Source of the DNA: CAZOKZ01 sp964580585
GTDB taxonomy: Bacteria > Sumerlaeota > Sumerlaeia > SLMS01 > JAHLLQ01
Reading direction: 5' to 3'
DNA length: 49,464 bases
Assembly: GCA_964580585.1 (NCBI GenBank)
Contig: CAZOKZ010000033.1
Location: 1-49,464 of the forward strand
Each line of letters opens with the position of its first letter. Within the stretch, counting starts at the first letter, position 1. Position numbers and translations under genes: made by a program. Shown piece by piece: positions 32,866 to 40,930 of this stretch. The notes beneath the pieces are model-generated. The model worked only from the letters and a program-made list of their open reading frames with translations, searched no databases and had not been told where the DNA came from.

Positions 32866-33663
32866 CTATTCAATCCACTCGGGGGCGAAGCTGAATTCCA
32901 GGCCATCCCAGCCCAGTTGCATTCCGTTTGGCAACAAAGCGTTCGTCTCGTTGTGTTCCAGATAGTGGGTCATGTGTACGAAATACGTTTGTTCGGCGGC
33001 GATTTCCTGCGCCACTTCGATTGCTTCGCCAACGCTATAGTGGGTCGAGTGTTTTTCGTGTCGCAGCATATTTAACACGAGCGTTCGGCTGCCGCGCAGT
33101 AAATCCATCGATTCGGGCGAAAGATAATTCGCGTCCGTGACATAGGAAAAATCCCCGAACCGATACCCGAGAATATCCAGGTACCCATGTTTAGCGGGAA
33201 TTGGAACGATGCGCATGCCGAGGAACTCGAACGGCCCATCGACAGGCCTCAAATCCAGGGATGCAACACCTCCGCCCTGGGTTTGCGGGATGAAAATGTA
33301 ATCGAACCGCCGCCGAATATCGTCCAGCGTTTCCGGCAGTCCGTACATCGGCAAATCATGGCCTTGACGGAAATTGTAAATCCGCAAATCGTCAATGCCC
33401 GAAATATGATCAAAGTGCGCGTGGGTCAGGAGGACGCCGTCCAGTCGGTCGATGTGATGCGTCAATGCCTGCTGGCGGAAATCCGGTCCGCAATCCACGA
33501 TCAACGCTTTGGCTTTCTCGATCGGGACATCGGGGCCTTCGCGCAGCAACAGCCCCGCACGCAAGCGACGGTTTTTTGGGTCCGGGGAAAACGCAATGGG
33601 GTCTTTGCAGCCAATCGGCGGCACGCCCGTCGATGTTCCCGTGCCAAGCAATGTTGCGATCAT
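32866..33663 (-). CDS. MBL-fold phosphodiesterase (PhnP-like)
   Basis: A 265-residue metallo-beta-lactamase-fold hydrolase. It opens TLLGTGTSTGVPPIGC, typical of the PhnP branch, with the core metal motif HAHFDH (residues 81-86), VDCGPDFRQQ, and later His residues in KHGYLDIL and VHMTHYLEH. PhnP hydrolyses phosphoribosyl 1,2-cyclic phosphate in phosphonate breakdown, but no other phn gene is near, and related proteins cleave other cyclic phosphodiesters, including lipoate- or cyclic-nucleotide-linked ones. The start at 33663 gives the family N-terminus; longer in-frame starts have no similarity. It lies 67 bases upstream of the HPt gene on the same strand. Confidence 0.88.
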   Translation of the reverse strand: MIATLLGTGTSTGVPPIGCKDPIAFSPDPKNRRLRAGLLLREGPDVPIEKAKALIVDCGPDFRQQALTHHIDRLDGVLLTHAHFDHISGIDDLRIYNFRQGHDLPMYGLPETLDDIRRRFDYIFIPQTQGGGVASLDLRPVDGPFEFLGMRIVPIPAKHGYLDILGYRFGDFSYVTDANYLSPESMDLLRGSRTLVLNMLRHEKHSTHYSVGEAIEVAQEIAAEQTYFVHMTHYLEHNETNALLPNGMQLGWDGLEFSFAPEWIE

Positions 33664-33809
33664 GAAGACTCTCTCGATCCGCGCAGATTTACTTGCCAGT
33701 CCACTATTGTTCAACTCGACCCAGGCCATGGTACGCAAGTGCGGATGCCTTTTGACATTCTAAGAACTCGATTCCACCATCCGGTACCTCTCCAAGGAAA
33801 ACGCCGTCG

Positions 33810-35141
33810 TTGAATCCGAATTCTCGTGCCCAACTATTGCGCTTTGGACTATTGGCGTTCGCCGTACTCTTGCCGTTGGGCGCCATGCTCTTGGTAAATA
33901 ATCCAGCATACTATCTGGCCAACGATACCATGAGCTACGTCCGGCCGGGCGCGGAGTTCTGGCAATCGGGTCGTTATTTTTCCCCTTACTTCGACCGTCT
34001 TGAACCCGAAATGGACCGCACGCCCGCCTATGCGATTCTGGTGGGATTTTTTTACCGTGAAGGAACCGGAACGAGTTGGGTTACCGGGATGCTGGCATTA
34101 CAACTCCTGTTCCGTCTATTGACGGTTGTCTTGATTTTGACACTACCGTTGCGAGGCACCGACCGGAAATTCGATGGACGAATTTTAGCAGCGGCATTCG
34201 TGGTGCTCGACATTCCCTCGACGTTGCTGGTGGGCAAGTTACTGACCGAAACCCTTTCGACGTTTTTGGTGATGCTAACCGTATGGCTGTATTTTCGATG
34301 GCGACAATGTGCGTGCGTGTCCGTGCTGATATTTGCAGGAATTGTCGCGGGAATTTCCGTTCTTTGCCGACCAATCAACCTGTTTTTACCCGTGATTCTT
34401 ACCGGTGCCGTGGCGTGGGAAGTTTACACGCTTCGCCGACCGCGCGTGCTGATCGCTGGTTTTCTCCTGGGAGCTCTCCTGTTTCCTGGCGCTTGGATGG
34501 CGCGTAACGCCAGTTATGCCGGTCGCCCCGTGATTTCCCTCACCGGTTCGCGAAGCCTGCTTTTTTACCGCGCCGCCGGGGTTTTGGCCGATTCGCAAGG
34601 CGCCGATTTCGCCGCGATCCAGGCGGAACTTCAACACGCCGATTCCGCAATCATTCGCGAACAAACGCTTCGTCCCTGGGAAGCCGCCACGCGTCGCTCG
34701 GCCCAGGCGCGTGATATTTTGCGCGAGCACAAAGCGTTGGTACTGCGACAAACCGTTAACGGTTTTCTCCGTGCGATGTTCGATCCGGGAAAAAGCCAAG
34801 TCTATACCTGGGTTGCTGCTCTCAATGGAGGAGATGGCTCCACCTTGCCCGATTCGCCGGGCGTTTTGGGATATGGATTCGTTGGTTGGGGGACGCTGCA
34901 CCTGGCAGGTATTTATTTGCTGATTGTCTGGGTTTGCTGGCGTGCCGTTCGACAGCGCCATCTGCCATCGCCAGCAATGTTTGCTTGTTTGGGAACGGCA
35001 TTGCTGCTTGTTCTGGCCGCTTCCGGGCCCGAATCCTACTCGCGATTTCGCCTGCCCGTCATGCCGTTATTGGCTTTGGTTGCGGTTTGGCCCTGGTTGG
35101 AGGAAAACAAACAGCCCCCGGACGTGGAGTCCGAGGGCTGA
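33810..35141 (+). CDS. Polytopic membrane protein, GT39/ArnT-like glycosyltransferase
   Basis: A 443-residue membrane protein with about ten hydrophobic segments. The first extracytoplasmic loop contains YLANDTMSYVRPGAEFWQSG and then RTPAYAIL, the pattern of GT-C glycosyltransferases of family 39 (ArnT, PMT) in which an acidic pair in loop 1 is catalytic. These enzymes move a sugar from a polyprenyl phosphate to a lipid, glycan or protein on the outer face of the membrane. The start is the TTG at 33810, with AAGGAA ten bases upstream. The last codons overlap a terminator hairpin that serves the convergent redoxin gene. Confidence 0.75.
   Translation: MNPNSRAQLLRFGLLAFAVLLPLGAMLLVNNPAYYLANDTMSYVRPGAEFWQSGRYFSPYFDRLEPEMDRTPAYAILVGFFYREGTGTSWVTGMLALQLLFRLLTVVLILTLPLRGTDRKFDGRILAAAFVVLDIPSTLLVGKLLTETLSTFLVMLTVWLYFRWRQCACVSVLIFAGIVAGISVLCRPINLFLPVILTGAVAWEVYTLRRPRVLIAGFLLGALLFPGAWMARNASYAGRPVISLTGSRSLLFYRAAGVLADSQGADFAAIQAELQHADSAIIREQTLRPWEAATRRSAQARDILREHKALVLRQTVNGFLRAMFDPGKSQVYTWVAALNGGDGSTLPDSPGVLGYGFVGWGTLHLAGIYLLIVWVCWRAVRQRHLPSPAMFACLGTALLLVLAASGPESYSRFRLPVMPLLALVAVWPWLEENKQPPDVESEG
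35103..35140 (-). terminator. Terminator for the redoxin gene, inside the end of the GT39-like gene
   Basis: Read on the minus strand, CAGCCC(T)CGGAC pairs with GTCCG(G/G)GGGCTG with one small bulge, followed by TTGTTTTCC. It lies 35 bases beyond the redoxin stop. The same bases encode the last ten residues and stop of the convergent glycosyltransferase-like gene. Confidence 0.8.
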
Positions 35142-35174
35142 CATCAATCAAGTGGACAATTCCACCGCGTGCAA

Positions 35175-35984
35175 TCAGCTCGTAGGCTGTTTGACCTGCG
35201 GTTTCATGCCTTCCGCGTATTTCAGCGAGCAGCCCGTGCCCTTGGCCGAAGGAACCGCGACTTCCTTGCCTTCCAGCAAGTCTTTCACGGCGTTTTCCGT
35301 AAAGGAGTTGAGCTCATCGCCCGAACGGGTGTCGAACGCGCCATGGTAAACCAGTTCGTGATTTCCATTCAGCACAAAAGTGTGAGGAGTGTACTCTGCG
35401 GCGAACTTCGCGGCGACCGAGCTGTCCTGGTTGATCAGGATCGGGAAGCTGCGCGACTTGGAATACTCCGAAATCGCTTCCGGCGAATTATTCACGCCTG
35501 CGTCGATGCCGATCACCGAAACGCCTTTGTTGGCGTAGGTTTTCGAGAGAGCTTCAATGCGGTCGGCGGCACCTTTGGGGCCTTCCACATACGGGCAGTC
35601 TTTGTTCCAGAACACGATCACCGTGGCTTTTTCACCCGCCAGGTCGCCGAGGCTTTTCATTTCGCCGGTTTGAGCCTGGGTCAGCTTGAAATCTTCCACC
35701 TTGCTGCCCAGTTCGTAAATGCCACTGCCTTCATAGCTAACGTTCTTAATATCTTTATCTTTTCCTTCGCATTTCGCCGCGCAAGCTGCCGCTGCTTCTG
35801 CATCCTTGTCTTTTGCACAGCAAGCCTTGGCACCGTCAGCGCTGGCACCCGTTACGGGGCACACCATTTTTTCGGCGCCTACTTTTTCTCCCATCGTGCA
35901 AGTTTCGCCTGCCCAGGCAGCCGGAGCCACACACATGGAAATACCTAATGCAAAAGCCATCAACTTGATATTCGTTTTCATCAT
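35175..35984 (-). CDS. Exported Cys-rich redoxin (AhpC/TSA-like) protein
   Basis: A 269-residue protein with a signal peptide (about 1-25, ending PAAWA). The mature N-terminus holds six cysteines in a short charged segment (Cys29, 42, 55, 56, 68 and 72, including CPVTG and CCAKDK), followed from about residue 85 by an AhpC/TSA-type thioredoxin fold: ATVIVFWNKDCPYV with Cys130, then GVSVIGIDAGVN, DSSVAAKF and TPHTFVLNG, which carries the cis-Pro. Only one Cys is present in the active-site motif, so it is peroxiredoxin-like rather than a dithiol oxidoreductase. The Cys-rich segment could bind metal or act as resolving cysteines. AGGAG six bases before the paired ATGs supports the start. A terminator follows. 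Confidence 0.88.
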   Translation of the reverse strand: MMKTNIKLMAFALGISMCVAPAAWAGETCTMGEKVGAEKMVCPVTGASADGAKACCAKDKDAEAAAACAAKCEGKDKDIKNVSYEGSGIYELGSKVEDFKLTQAQTGEMKSLGDLAGEKATVIVFWNKDCPYVEGPKGAADRIEALSKTYANKGVSVIGIDAGVNNSPEAISEYSKSRSFPILINQDSSVAAKFAAEYTPHTFVLNGNHELVYHGAFDTRSGDELNSFTENAVKDLLEGKEVAVPSAKGTGCSLKYAEGMKPQVKQPTS

Positions 35985-36307
35985 TGTTCTCCTGCGAGAG
36001 TTTTCTTTCTTCGGATCATTCCATTGATAGGGGCGAATGAATCCATTGCTCTACTCAATTGTTAACCCACTAAGCAAATCTTGTCCCGAAATGATTCGAA
36101 ACGCGAGAAAAAACGCTAACTGTAATTTTTCCAACAATGTGTAGGCTTGAAAACAGGAGGCTTAAGTGCTACTTTCATTGGAAGTGCCGATAAAAGTTGC
36201 ACGAAAAGTTGCAGTTACCCGCGGTTGCGGCTTGTCAATCTTGCTTGGGAGCGGGAAAGATTGACGCGAATTTACGATTCAAACCGAGTCAAATTGGGAG
36301 CACCCCC
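35985..36307. other. Divergent intergenic region
   Basis: About 323 bp between the redoxin gene and the next plus-strand gene. It contains the ribosome binding site and presumably the promoter of the redoxin gene and an A+T-rich stretch near 36050-36130. I see no hairpin, operator palindrome or small gene in it; frames that run in from the right are N-terminal extensions without signal-like sequence. Confidence 0.4.
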
Positions 36308-37189
36308 TTGCGAACTCCTTTGTTTCTTGCTCTGCCGATCGTCGTTTTCCTGGGTCTCATACCGTCGAATTCGCCGGGGCAATCCAACACAAAACCCGAA
36401 GCTACGCCACCCGTCGCCGTTCAACGCGGGACGAGCTACACCGAGGTGAGTTACTCGGAACCCGAACCGGAAGCAAAGAGCGGCGTTATGGAACCCGAAT
36501 TTTACCTGTCGGATATTCCATATCTGATCGGGCTATTCATCATCCTGTTTGGACCCATTATATTTTTCGGTTGGAGAAAATGGCAAAGTGCGTCGCTCTT
36601 CGACGAAATGGATGCCGCCGAATTGAAGTTCGAAAGCGATTTGTTGGCGGAATTTGGCGTAACGCCTGCATCCTTGTCCGCTCAACCATCCTTGGTGTCG
36701 CAATCACCGCCGTCGCCTTCCCAGTCCGCGCCTAACGTTCTCGATCCCACTTCATCCGCTGCGTTACCGCTCGCTGATCAAGCTGCTCCAGCCCTCGCGC
36801 CGCCGGTTGCCGTTGCTCCCGCGCCTGTTACCGCTGCAACGTCCGGTTCGGTCGATGCCCGGTTCAATAATCCACCGAGTGATTTGGACGACCTCGCTTC
36901 ACGGCTGGTGAAACTTACTGTACTCGCCGACCTGGAAGGCCAGGTTCCCCTTTCCCATCCGCCGAACGGTCGCATTTACAAGCTGCGAACCGGTGGACAC
37001 GCGTTGCTGTTGCCGCGATTAGAGACAACCGAATTTCTGGCTCATCAAACGCGCCGGTTCGACCTGATCCTCGCGCTAACTCATACCGGCGAGGTTTTGA
37101 CCATCTCGCGTTTGCAAACGCAGTTGCCTCAATTGATGGATCGCCCCGGAGATTTTGCCAAAAACCCCGGTTCGCTTCTCGGTGGATAA
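36308..37189 (+). CDS. Hypothetical exported membrane protein with Pro/Ala/Ser linker
   Basis: A 293-residue protein. Starting at TTG 36308, which has GGGAG seven bases upstream, it begins with a signal peptide (RTPLFLALPIVVFLGLIP). A second hydrophobic helix (about 90-108, DIPYLIGLFIILFGPIIFFG) would anchor it in the membrane. A long Pro/Ala/Ser-rich linker then leads to a C-terminal domain of about 100 residues starting DLDDLASRLVKLTVLADLEG, which contains GRIYKLRTGGHALLLPRLET and looks soluble. I recognise no family. The following gene on the same strand starts 74 bases later and also encodes an exported protein, so they may act together in the envelope. Confidence 0.65.
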   Translation: MRTPLFLALPIVVFLGLIPSNSPGQSNTKPEATPPVAVQRGTSYTEVSYSEPEPEAKSGVMEPEFYLSDIPYLIGLFIILFGPIIFFGWRKWQSASLFDEMDAAELKFESDLLAEFGVTPASLSAQPSLVSQSPPSPSQSAPNVLDPTSSAALPLADQAAPALAPPVAVAPAPVTAATSGSVDARFNNPPSDLDDLASRLVKLTVLADLEGQVPLSHPPNGRIYKLRTGGHALLLPRLETTEFLAHQTRRFDLILALTHTGEVLTISRLQTQLPQLMDRPGDFAKNPGSLLGG

Positions 37190-37263
37190 CCTCCGCAAAT
37201 CGCCCTCGGCACAGGATGTGCTCCGATTTAGTAGCATCTCCTGACCGGAAGAGAACACCTGCG

Positions 37264-38166
37264 ATGAAGTTTGTTCAAAATGCCTTCATTTTTTGTCTGC
37301 TTATTTCTTCTCTAATGCTGACATCAGAAGGTTTATGTGCCAACAAGAGTCAAGCTTTCAGGCTTGTCGATATTGTGGACCAATCCTGGGCGCAAGACGA
37401 GCTGTGGAACGATGGAAAAGCCGAAGTCGCTACTTATTCAGGCGAGCGTGTCATTTATGGCGAAGCGCGTGCGCACGAGATGACGCTGATTACGGTTTAC
37501 GAAGAGTTCAACAAAGAATTCTGGACGAAAGCCGACTGGCCATTTGGTCAAAAACCATTGCTGCCAGTTATCAAACAAAACCAGCTCGCAACCATTCCAA
37601 CACCCAATTACCCGTACCACTACATGACCTCGGTGTTTTTCGACCGGGGGCAACTTGATAACGCGGTCAAAATAGCCACGAATTCGCAGGATTGGTGCGG
37701 TGTGACGTATCGAGAGTTCCAGCTCTACCGAAACCCTCCCGTCATGGAATTCAATTCGTATTGGGATGGTCAGGGGAGCGGGTCGGCCATGCTGAAAGAC
37801 GTGGACGAGAACGTGTTCTTCGAGGAAGAGTTGCCGCTTTTAGTCCGAGCGCTGAAGTTCAAAGATGGTCTTGAGGCCGATTTTTTTCTCGAACCGATTC
37901 AGGTGACGAATAAGACTCCGATACCCAAACCCAGCCAGGCGCGTTTGACCGTGAAGCGTCCCAGCGAGCCGATCAAAGTGCCTATCGGCGAATTCCCCGT
38001 TCGCCGGTCCTGGATCGTATCGGTCGATGTCCAGGATGGTCGATTTATCGAGTTTTCCGTGGTCGAAGATACCCCCAACGCATTGGTCAAAATGGACTTC
38101 AACGATGGCCGACACTACGAGTTAATCACGATCGAGCGGCGGCAGTATTGGAACATGGGAGAGTAG
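37264..38166 (+). CDS. Hypothetical exported protein
   Basis: A 300-residue protein with a signal peptide (KFVQNAFIFCLLISSLMLTS, cleavage before about residue 26). The mature part has no motif that I can name: it opens QAFRLVDIVDQSWAQDELWN and includes PNYPYHYMTSVFF and DWCGVTYREFQLYRN, mostly beta strands with aromatic residues, ending with a helix-poor tail. GGAAGAG about ten bases before the ATG at 37264 supports the start. It is the middle gene of three consecutive plus-strand genes for envelope proteins, 12 bases before the next one, so cotranscription is very likely. Confidence 0.65.
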   Translation: MKFVQNAFIFCLLISSLMLTSEGLCANKSQAFRLVDIVDQSWAQDELWNDGKAEVATYSGERVIYGEARAHEMTLITVYEEFNKEFWTKADWPFGQKPLLPVIKQNQLATIPTPNYPYHYMTSVFFDRGQLDNAVKIATNSQDWCGVTYREFQLYRNPPVMEFNSYWDGQGSGSAMLKDVDENVFFEEELPLLVRALKFKDGLEADFFLEPIQVTNKTPIPKPSQARLTVKRPSEPIKVPIGEFPVRRSWIVSVDVQDGRFIEFSVVEDTPNALVKMDFNDGRHYELITIERRQYWNMGE

Positions 38167-38178
38167 CAGGAGGTCATT

Positions 38179-38496
38179 ATGCCAACAACCGAGTTTGGGG
38201 GAAACGTGATCTTGCCGTTCGTTATCCTGGGGTTGGTGCTGACCATCGGCTACATTGTTTGGGCATGGAGCCGCAAATCGAGCAAAGGCAAGCGCCGCGT
38301 GGCCGAGGCGCGTCGTCCTTCGTGGGAAAAGTCCGCGCTTGAACGCGAGCTCCAGGCGGAAATCGACGCCGTGAAAACCGCCAGGGAAGCGGAAAAACAC
38401 CGCGAGGAGCCCGCGCTCGAATTGCCCGAAGACGCCCGCCAGGAATTGGAGAAAATTCGCGAATTGGATAACAAATATCACGAAGAGTCCAACTGA
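38179..38496 (+). CDS. Small membrane-anchored protein with charged cytoplasmic tail
   Basis: A 105-residue protein: a short N-terminus, one transmembrane helix (about 10-29, VILPFVILGLVLTIGYIVWA), a basic stop-transfer stretch (SRKSSKGKRR), then a long charged, probably coiled-coil tail rich in Glu, Lys and Ala. It shows the shape of small assembly or regulatory subunits, but I recognise no family. AGGAGG six bases before the ATG at 38179 is one of the best ribosome binding sites in the window. It follows the exported protein gene by 12 bases and probably shares its transcript. Confidence 0.65.
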   Translation: MPTTEFGGNVILPFVILGLVLTIGYIVWAWSRKSSKGKRRVAEARRPSWEKSALERELQAEIDAVKTAREAEKHREEPALELPEDARQELEKIRELDNKYHEESN

Positions 38497-38584
38497 CCGT
38501 CATTCGTCTTGCGCCAGCCGACACTCGAACGCCACTCAAGAACCCGCTCAATTTGCCCCCGCAGTTTATCCGGGAGAACCCATC

Positions 38585-39130
38585 ATGCCAATCATTCCGT
38601 TTGAAGGCCGCGTGCCGAAAATCCACCCGTCCGCCTTCATTGCGCCGACCGCCATCATCATTGGAGATGTGACGATTGAGGAAGAAGCCTCCATCTGGTA
38701 CGGTTGCGTGTTGCGAGGCGACTTGGATCCGATCTACGTCGGCAAGCGCTCGAACGTTCAGGACAACTCGGTGCTCCACACGGGCAAAGACGAGCCGTGC
38801 ATTATCAAAGAAGACATCACTGTCGGTCACATGGCGTGTATTCATGGCTGCATGATCGAGCCCGGTTGCCTGATCGGCATGATGGCGACGGTGTTGAACC
38901 GCTCGATCATCGCGCGCGAGAGCATCGTCGGCGCCAGCGCGTTGGTGCCCGAAGGAAAGACTTATCCCGAGCGTAGTCTAATCATCGGCGTGCCAGCGAA
39001 AGCCGTGCGGACGTTGACCGATGAAGACGTGAAGGGCTCGTATTTCAACACCTCGAAATACGTCTCAAATGGCAAACGCCACCGCGCCATGATGGAAGAA
39101 TGGACGCAACAAGCGGGCTGGAAATTCTAA
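38585..39130 (+). CDS. Gamma carbonic anhydrase-like hexapeptide-repeat protein
   Basis: A 181-residue left-handed beta-helix protein. Hexapeptide repeats run through residues 10-140 (IHPSAFIAPTAIIIGDVTIE and following). The three metal ligands of gamma carbonic anhydrases are present as His65 (SVLHTG), His82 (VGHM) and His87 (CIHG). The closing segment GASALVPEGKTYPERSLIIG then GVPAKAVR is typical. Members either hydrate CO2 or act as metal-binding or acyltransferase-like relatives; the full His triad favours the carbonic anhydrase type but does not prove activity. It stands alone, 88 bases after the envelope gene trio. Confidence 0.88.
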   Translation: MPIIPFEGRVPKIHPSAFIAPTAIIIGDVTIEEEASIWYGCVLRGDLDPIYVGKRSNVQDNSVLHTGKDEPCIIKEDITVGHMACIHGCMIEPGCLIGMMATVLNRSIIARESIVGASALVPEGKTYPERSLIIGVPAKAVRTLTDEDVKGSYFNTSKYVSNGKRHRAMMEEWTQQAGWKF

Positions 39131-39246
39131 AAAGGATGAGGGATAATCGAGAAAGGATGTAGATTTTGGAAATAGGGATTCGTGTGTTGAAGTTCTGCGT
39201 TTTCTTAGCCTTTATCCTTTCGCCTTCATCCTTATAATCGATCCGA
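39131..39246. repeat. Imperfect inverted repeat between genes
   Basis: The 116-bp gap is made largely of an imperfect inverted repeat. The left end reads AAGGATGAGGGATAATCGAG and the reverse complement of the right end gives ATTATAAGGATGAAGGCG. Repeated AAGGATG and AAAGGAT units appear on both sides. It is likely a small mobile repeat or a decayed one. Confidence 0.45.
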
Positions 39247-40833
39247 GTGTTTCCTGTGAACCCATCCACCATCCACTCTCTCCGGATTCAGATCATCTTG
39301 CTCGCCGCGATGGGAGTGGTGCTGGCGTTGTTTGTGATTCCGACGTGGGGGCTGACGTATTGGGATTTTGGAGACGGCAATTATTTGTACGTGGGCCAGC
39401 GCATTAACGACGGCCTTGTGCCGTATCGCGATATTCTGGCACCTCAACCGCCACTGCATCTCATCATGAGCGCCGTCTCGCAACGCGTTGGTGGGTGGTT
39501 CGGCTCTCCAATGTTTGGCGCGCGGGTGTATTGTCTCGTTGTGCGGATGCTTGGCGCGCTGATGATCTATCTCGCCACGCGGCGATTGTTTGGATGTATG
39601 TTTCGCGCAATGACGGCGACAGCAATTTACCTGATTCTGCCGATTGGTTTCTGGTGGAGCCTTTGTCTTCAGTCGGAAAATCTCGAGATCGTCTTTTTGA
39701 TGCTCGCATTTTGGGCGATCCTGAAACTCGACCGCCGATGGGCCATTTGGGCAGGCGTCGGGTCCGCGTTGGCAATGCACTGCAACATGACCGGTGTGCC
39801 GTATTTCCTGTGCAACGCGCTGTTTCTGGCCGCGCGACGTCCGAAACTCTTTGGTTGGTACGCGGGCACGACGCTTGGCGTTTGGGGGATAGGCGCGGCC
39901 GGGGCGTATGCGTGGGCCGGGCCGGATTATGTTTCAAACGTCGTGTTGAACCAAGTCGGCAGTTTCCCCCGTTCGGAAATTCTCGGCTACTCGCTTGCTA
40001 AATACGCGTACGACAAAATTACGGGCGAGGGCTGGAAAGTCCTCGTGCTCGAAGGCCCCTTGATCGTCGTCGCGCTGGCATCGATTGCCGTGCGGTGGCG
40101 CGAAAAGCTGCGCGACCACGAACGCAACAGCGACGAATACCGCCAATGGGAATACGCCGCGTGGTACGCCATCGGCATGATGCTCTCGATTTGCTTCACG
40201 GCAAAGGGCGGCACCGTGAACTACATTTTTGTGCTCGGCGAGCCCGCCGTGGCGATTTTTGCCGCCGACGGCATTGTGCGATTTGCGCGTTGGATGATGC
40301 CCGCGCGGGTGGATTTCGAGAGAAAGAAAGCCCTCGCTATCGCCCATGCGGTTGGCGTGCCGGTGCTTCTGGGTGGCGTGATTCTCTGGCCGCCTGCCGT
40401 GAATAATTTACGTTATACGTTGAATTTTACGCAGGTAGAACTGCCGGTGCGCGGCGTGAATTACCTGTCCAGCCTGATCGAACGTCACTCAAAGCCCGGC
40501 GATTCGATACTCGCACCGCCTTTTTACGCCTACGTAACCGATCGTACCGTCGCGGGCGAGTTGGCAGAGAATTACCTTTGGCAAATCAAGTTCGTGAACG
40601 AGTCGTTCGACGGGGTAGAAGGTGAAGGGGTGCTGAAAATGCGCGAAGTCGCCGCGATGTTGCGCCGCCGCGAGGTGCCCCTCGTGTTGCTCGACCTGAA
40701 TCAAACCGGCCGCGTGCCGTTTATTGCGAGCGCCATCGAAAACTACTACGAGCCGCTCGACCCGGCTGAGTTCCACTCGCGCAACACGCGGCTGGGGCTG
40801 TACGTCCCGCGCGGTGACGTAGAGAATTTTTAA
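39247..40833 (+). CDS. Polytopic GT-C-type membrane protein, GT39-like
   Basis: A 528-residue membrane protein with about ten hydrophobic segments. Loop 1 contains YWDFGDGNYLYVGQRINDG and then VPYRDILAPQPPLH; the acidic residues followed by a PQPPLH-like motif are characteristic of GT-C glycosyltransferases of family 39 and the related PMT-2 type. The C-terminal 120 residues form a soluble domain (LAPPFYAYVTDRTVAGELAE). It probably transfers a sugar from a lipid carrier. The start could be GTG 39247 or GTG 39256; neither has a clear ribosome binding site. It is followed after 97 bases by a processive GT2, which suggests a shared role in a surface glycan. Confidence 0.75.
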   Translation: MFPVNPSTIHSLRIQIILLAAMGVVLALFVIPTWGLTYWDFGDGNYLYVGQRINDGLVPYRDILAPQPPLHLIMSAVSQRVGGWFGSPMFGARVYCLVVRMLGALMIYLATRRLFGCMFRAMTATAIYLILPIGFWWSLCLQSENLEIVFLMLAFWAILKLDRRWAIWAGVGSALAMHCNMTGVPYFLCNALFLAARRPKLFGWYAGTTLGVWGIGAAGAYAWAGPDYVSNVVLNQVGSFPRSEILGYSLAKYAYDKITGEGWKVLVLEGPLIVVALASIAVRWREKLRDHERNSDEYRQWEYAAWYAIGMMLSICFTAKGGTVNYIFVLGEPAVAIFAADGIVRFARWMMPARVDFERKKALAIAHAVGVPVLLGGVILWPPAVNNLRYTLNFTQVELPVRGVNYLSSLIERHSKPGDSILAPPFYAYVTDRTVAGELAENYLWQIKFVNESFDGVEGEGVLKMREVAAMLRRREVPLVLLDLNQTGRVPFIASAIENYYEPLDPAEFHSRNTRLGLYVPRGDVENF

Positions 40834-40930
40834 CCCCCTGTAATCCCGCGCACATTCGCTCTTTCGGCCCGGGAATTGCGCAAACGCGTCTTGCGCACGT
40901 TCGCCTGGAAAGGGCATTTCTCCACGCACC

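Noticed and set aside
40877..40897. Inverted repeat TGCGCAA/TTGCGCA before the GT2 gene
   Set aside because: The stem is seven bases with no T run and no known regulator site; it is too weak to list as a feature.
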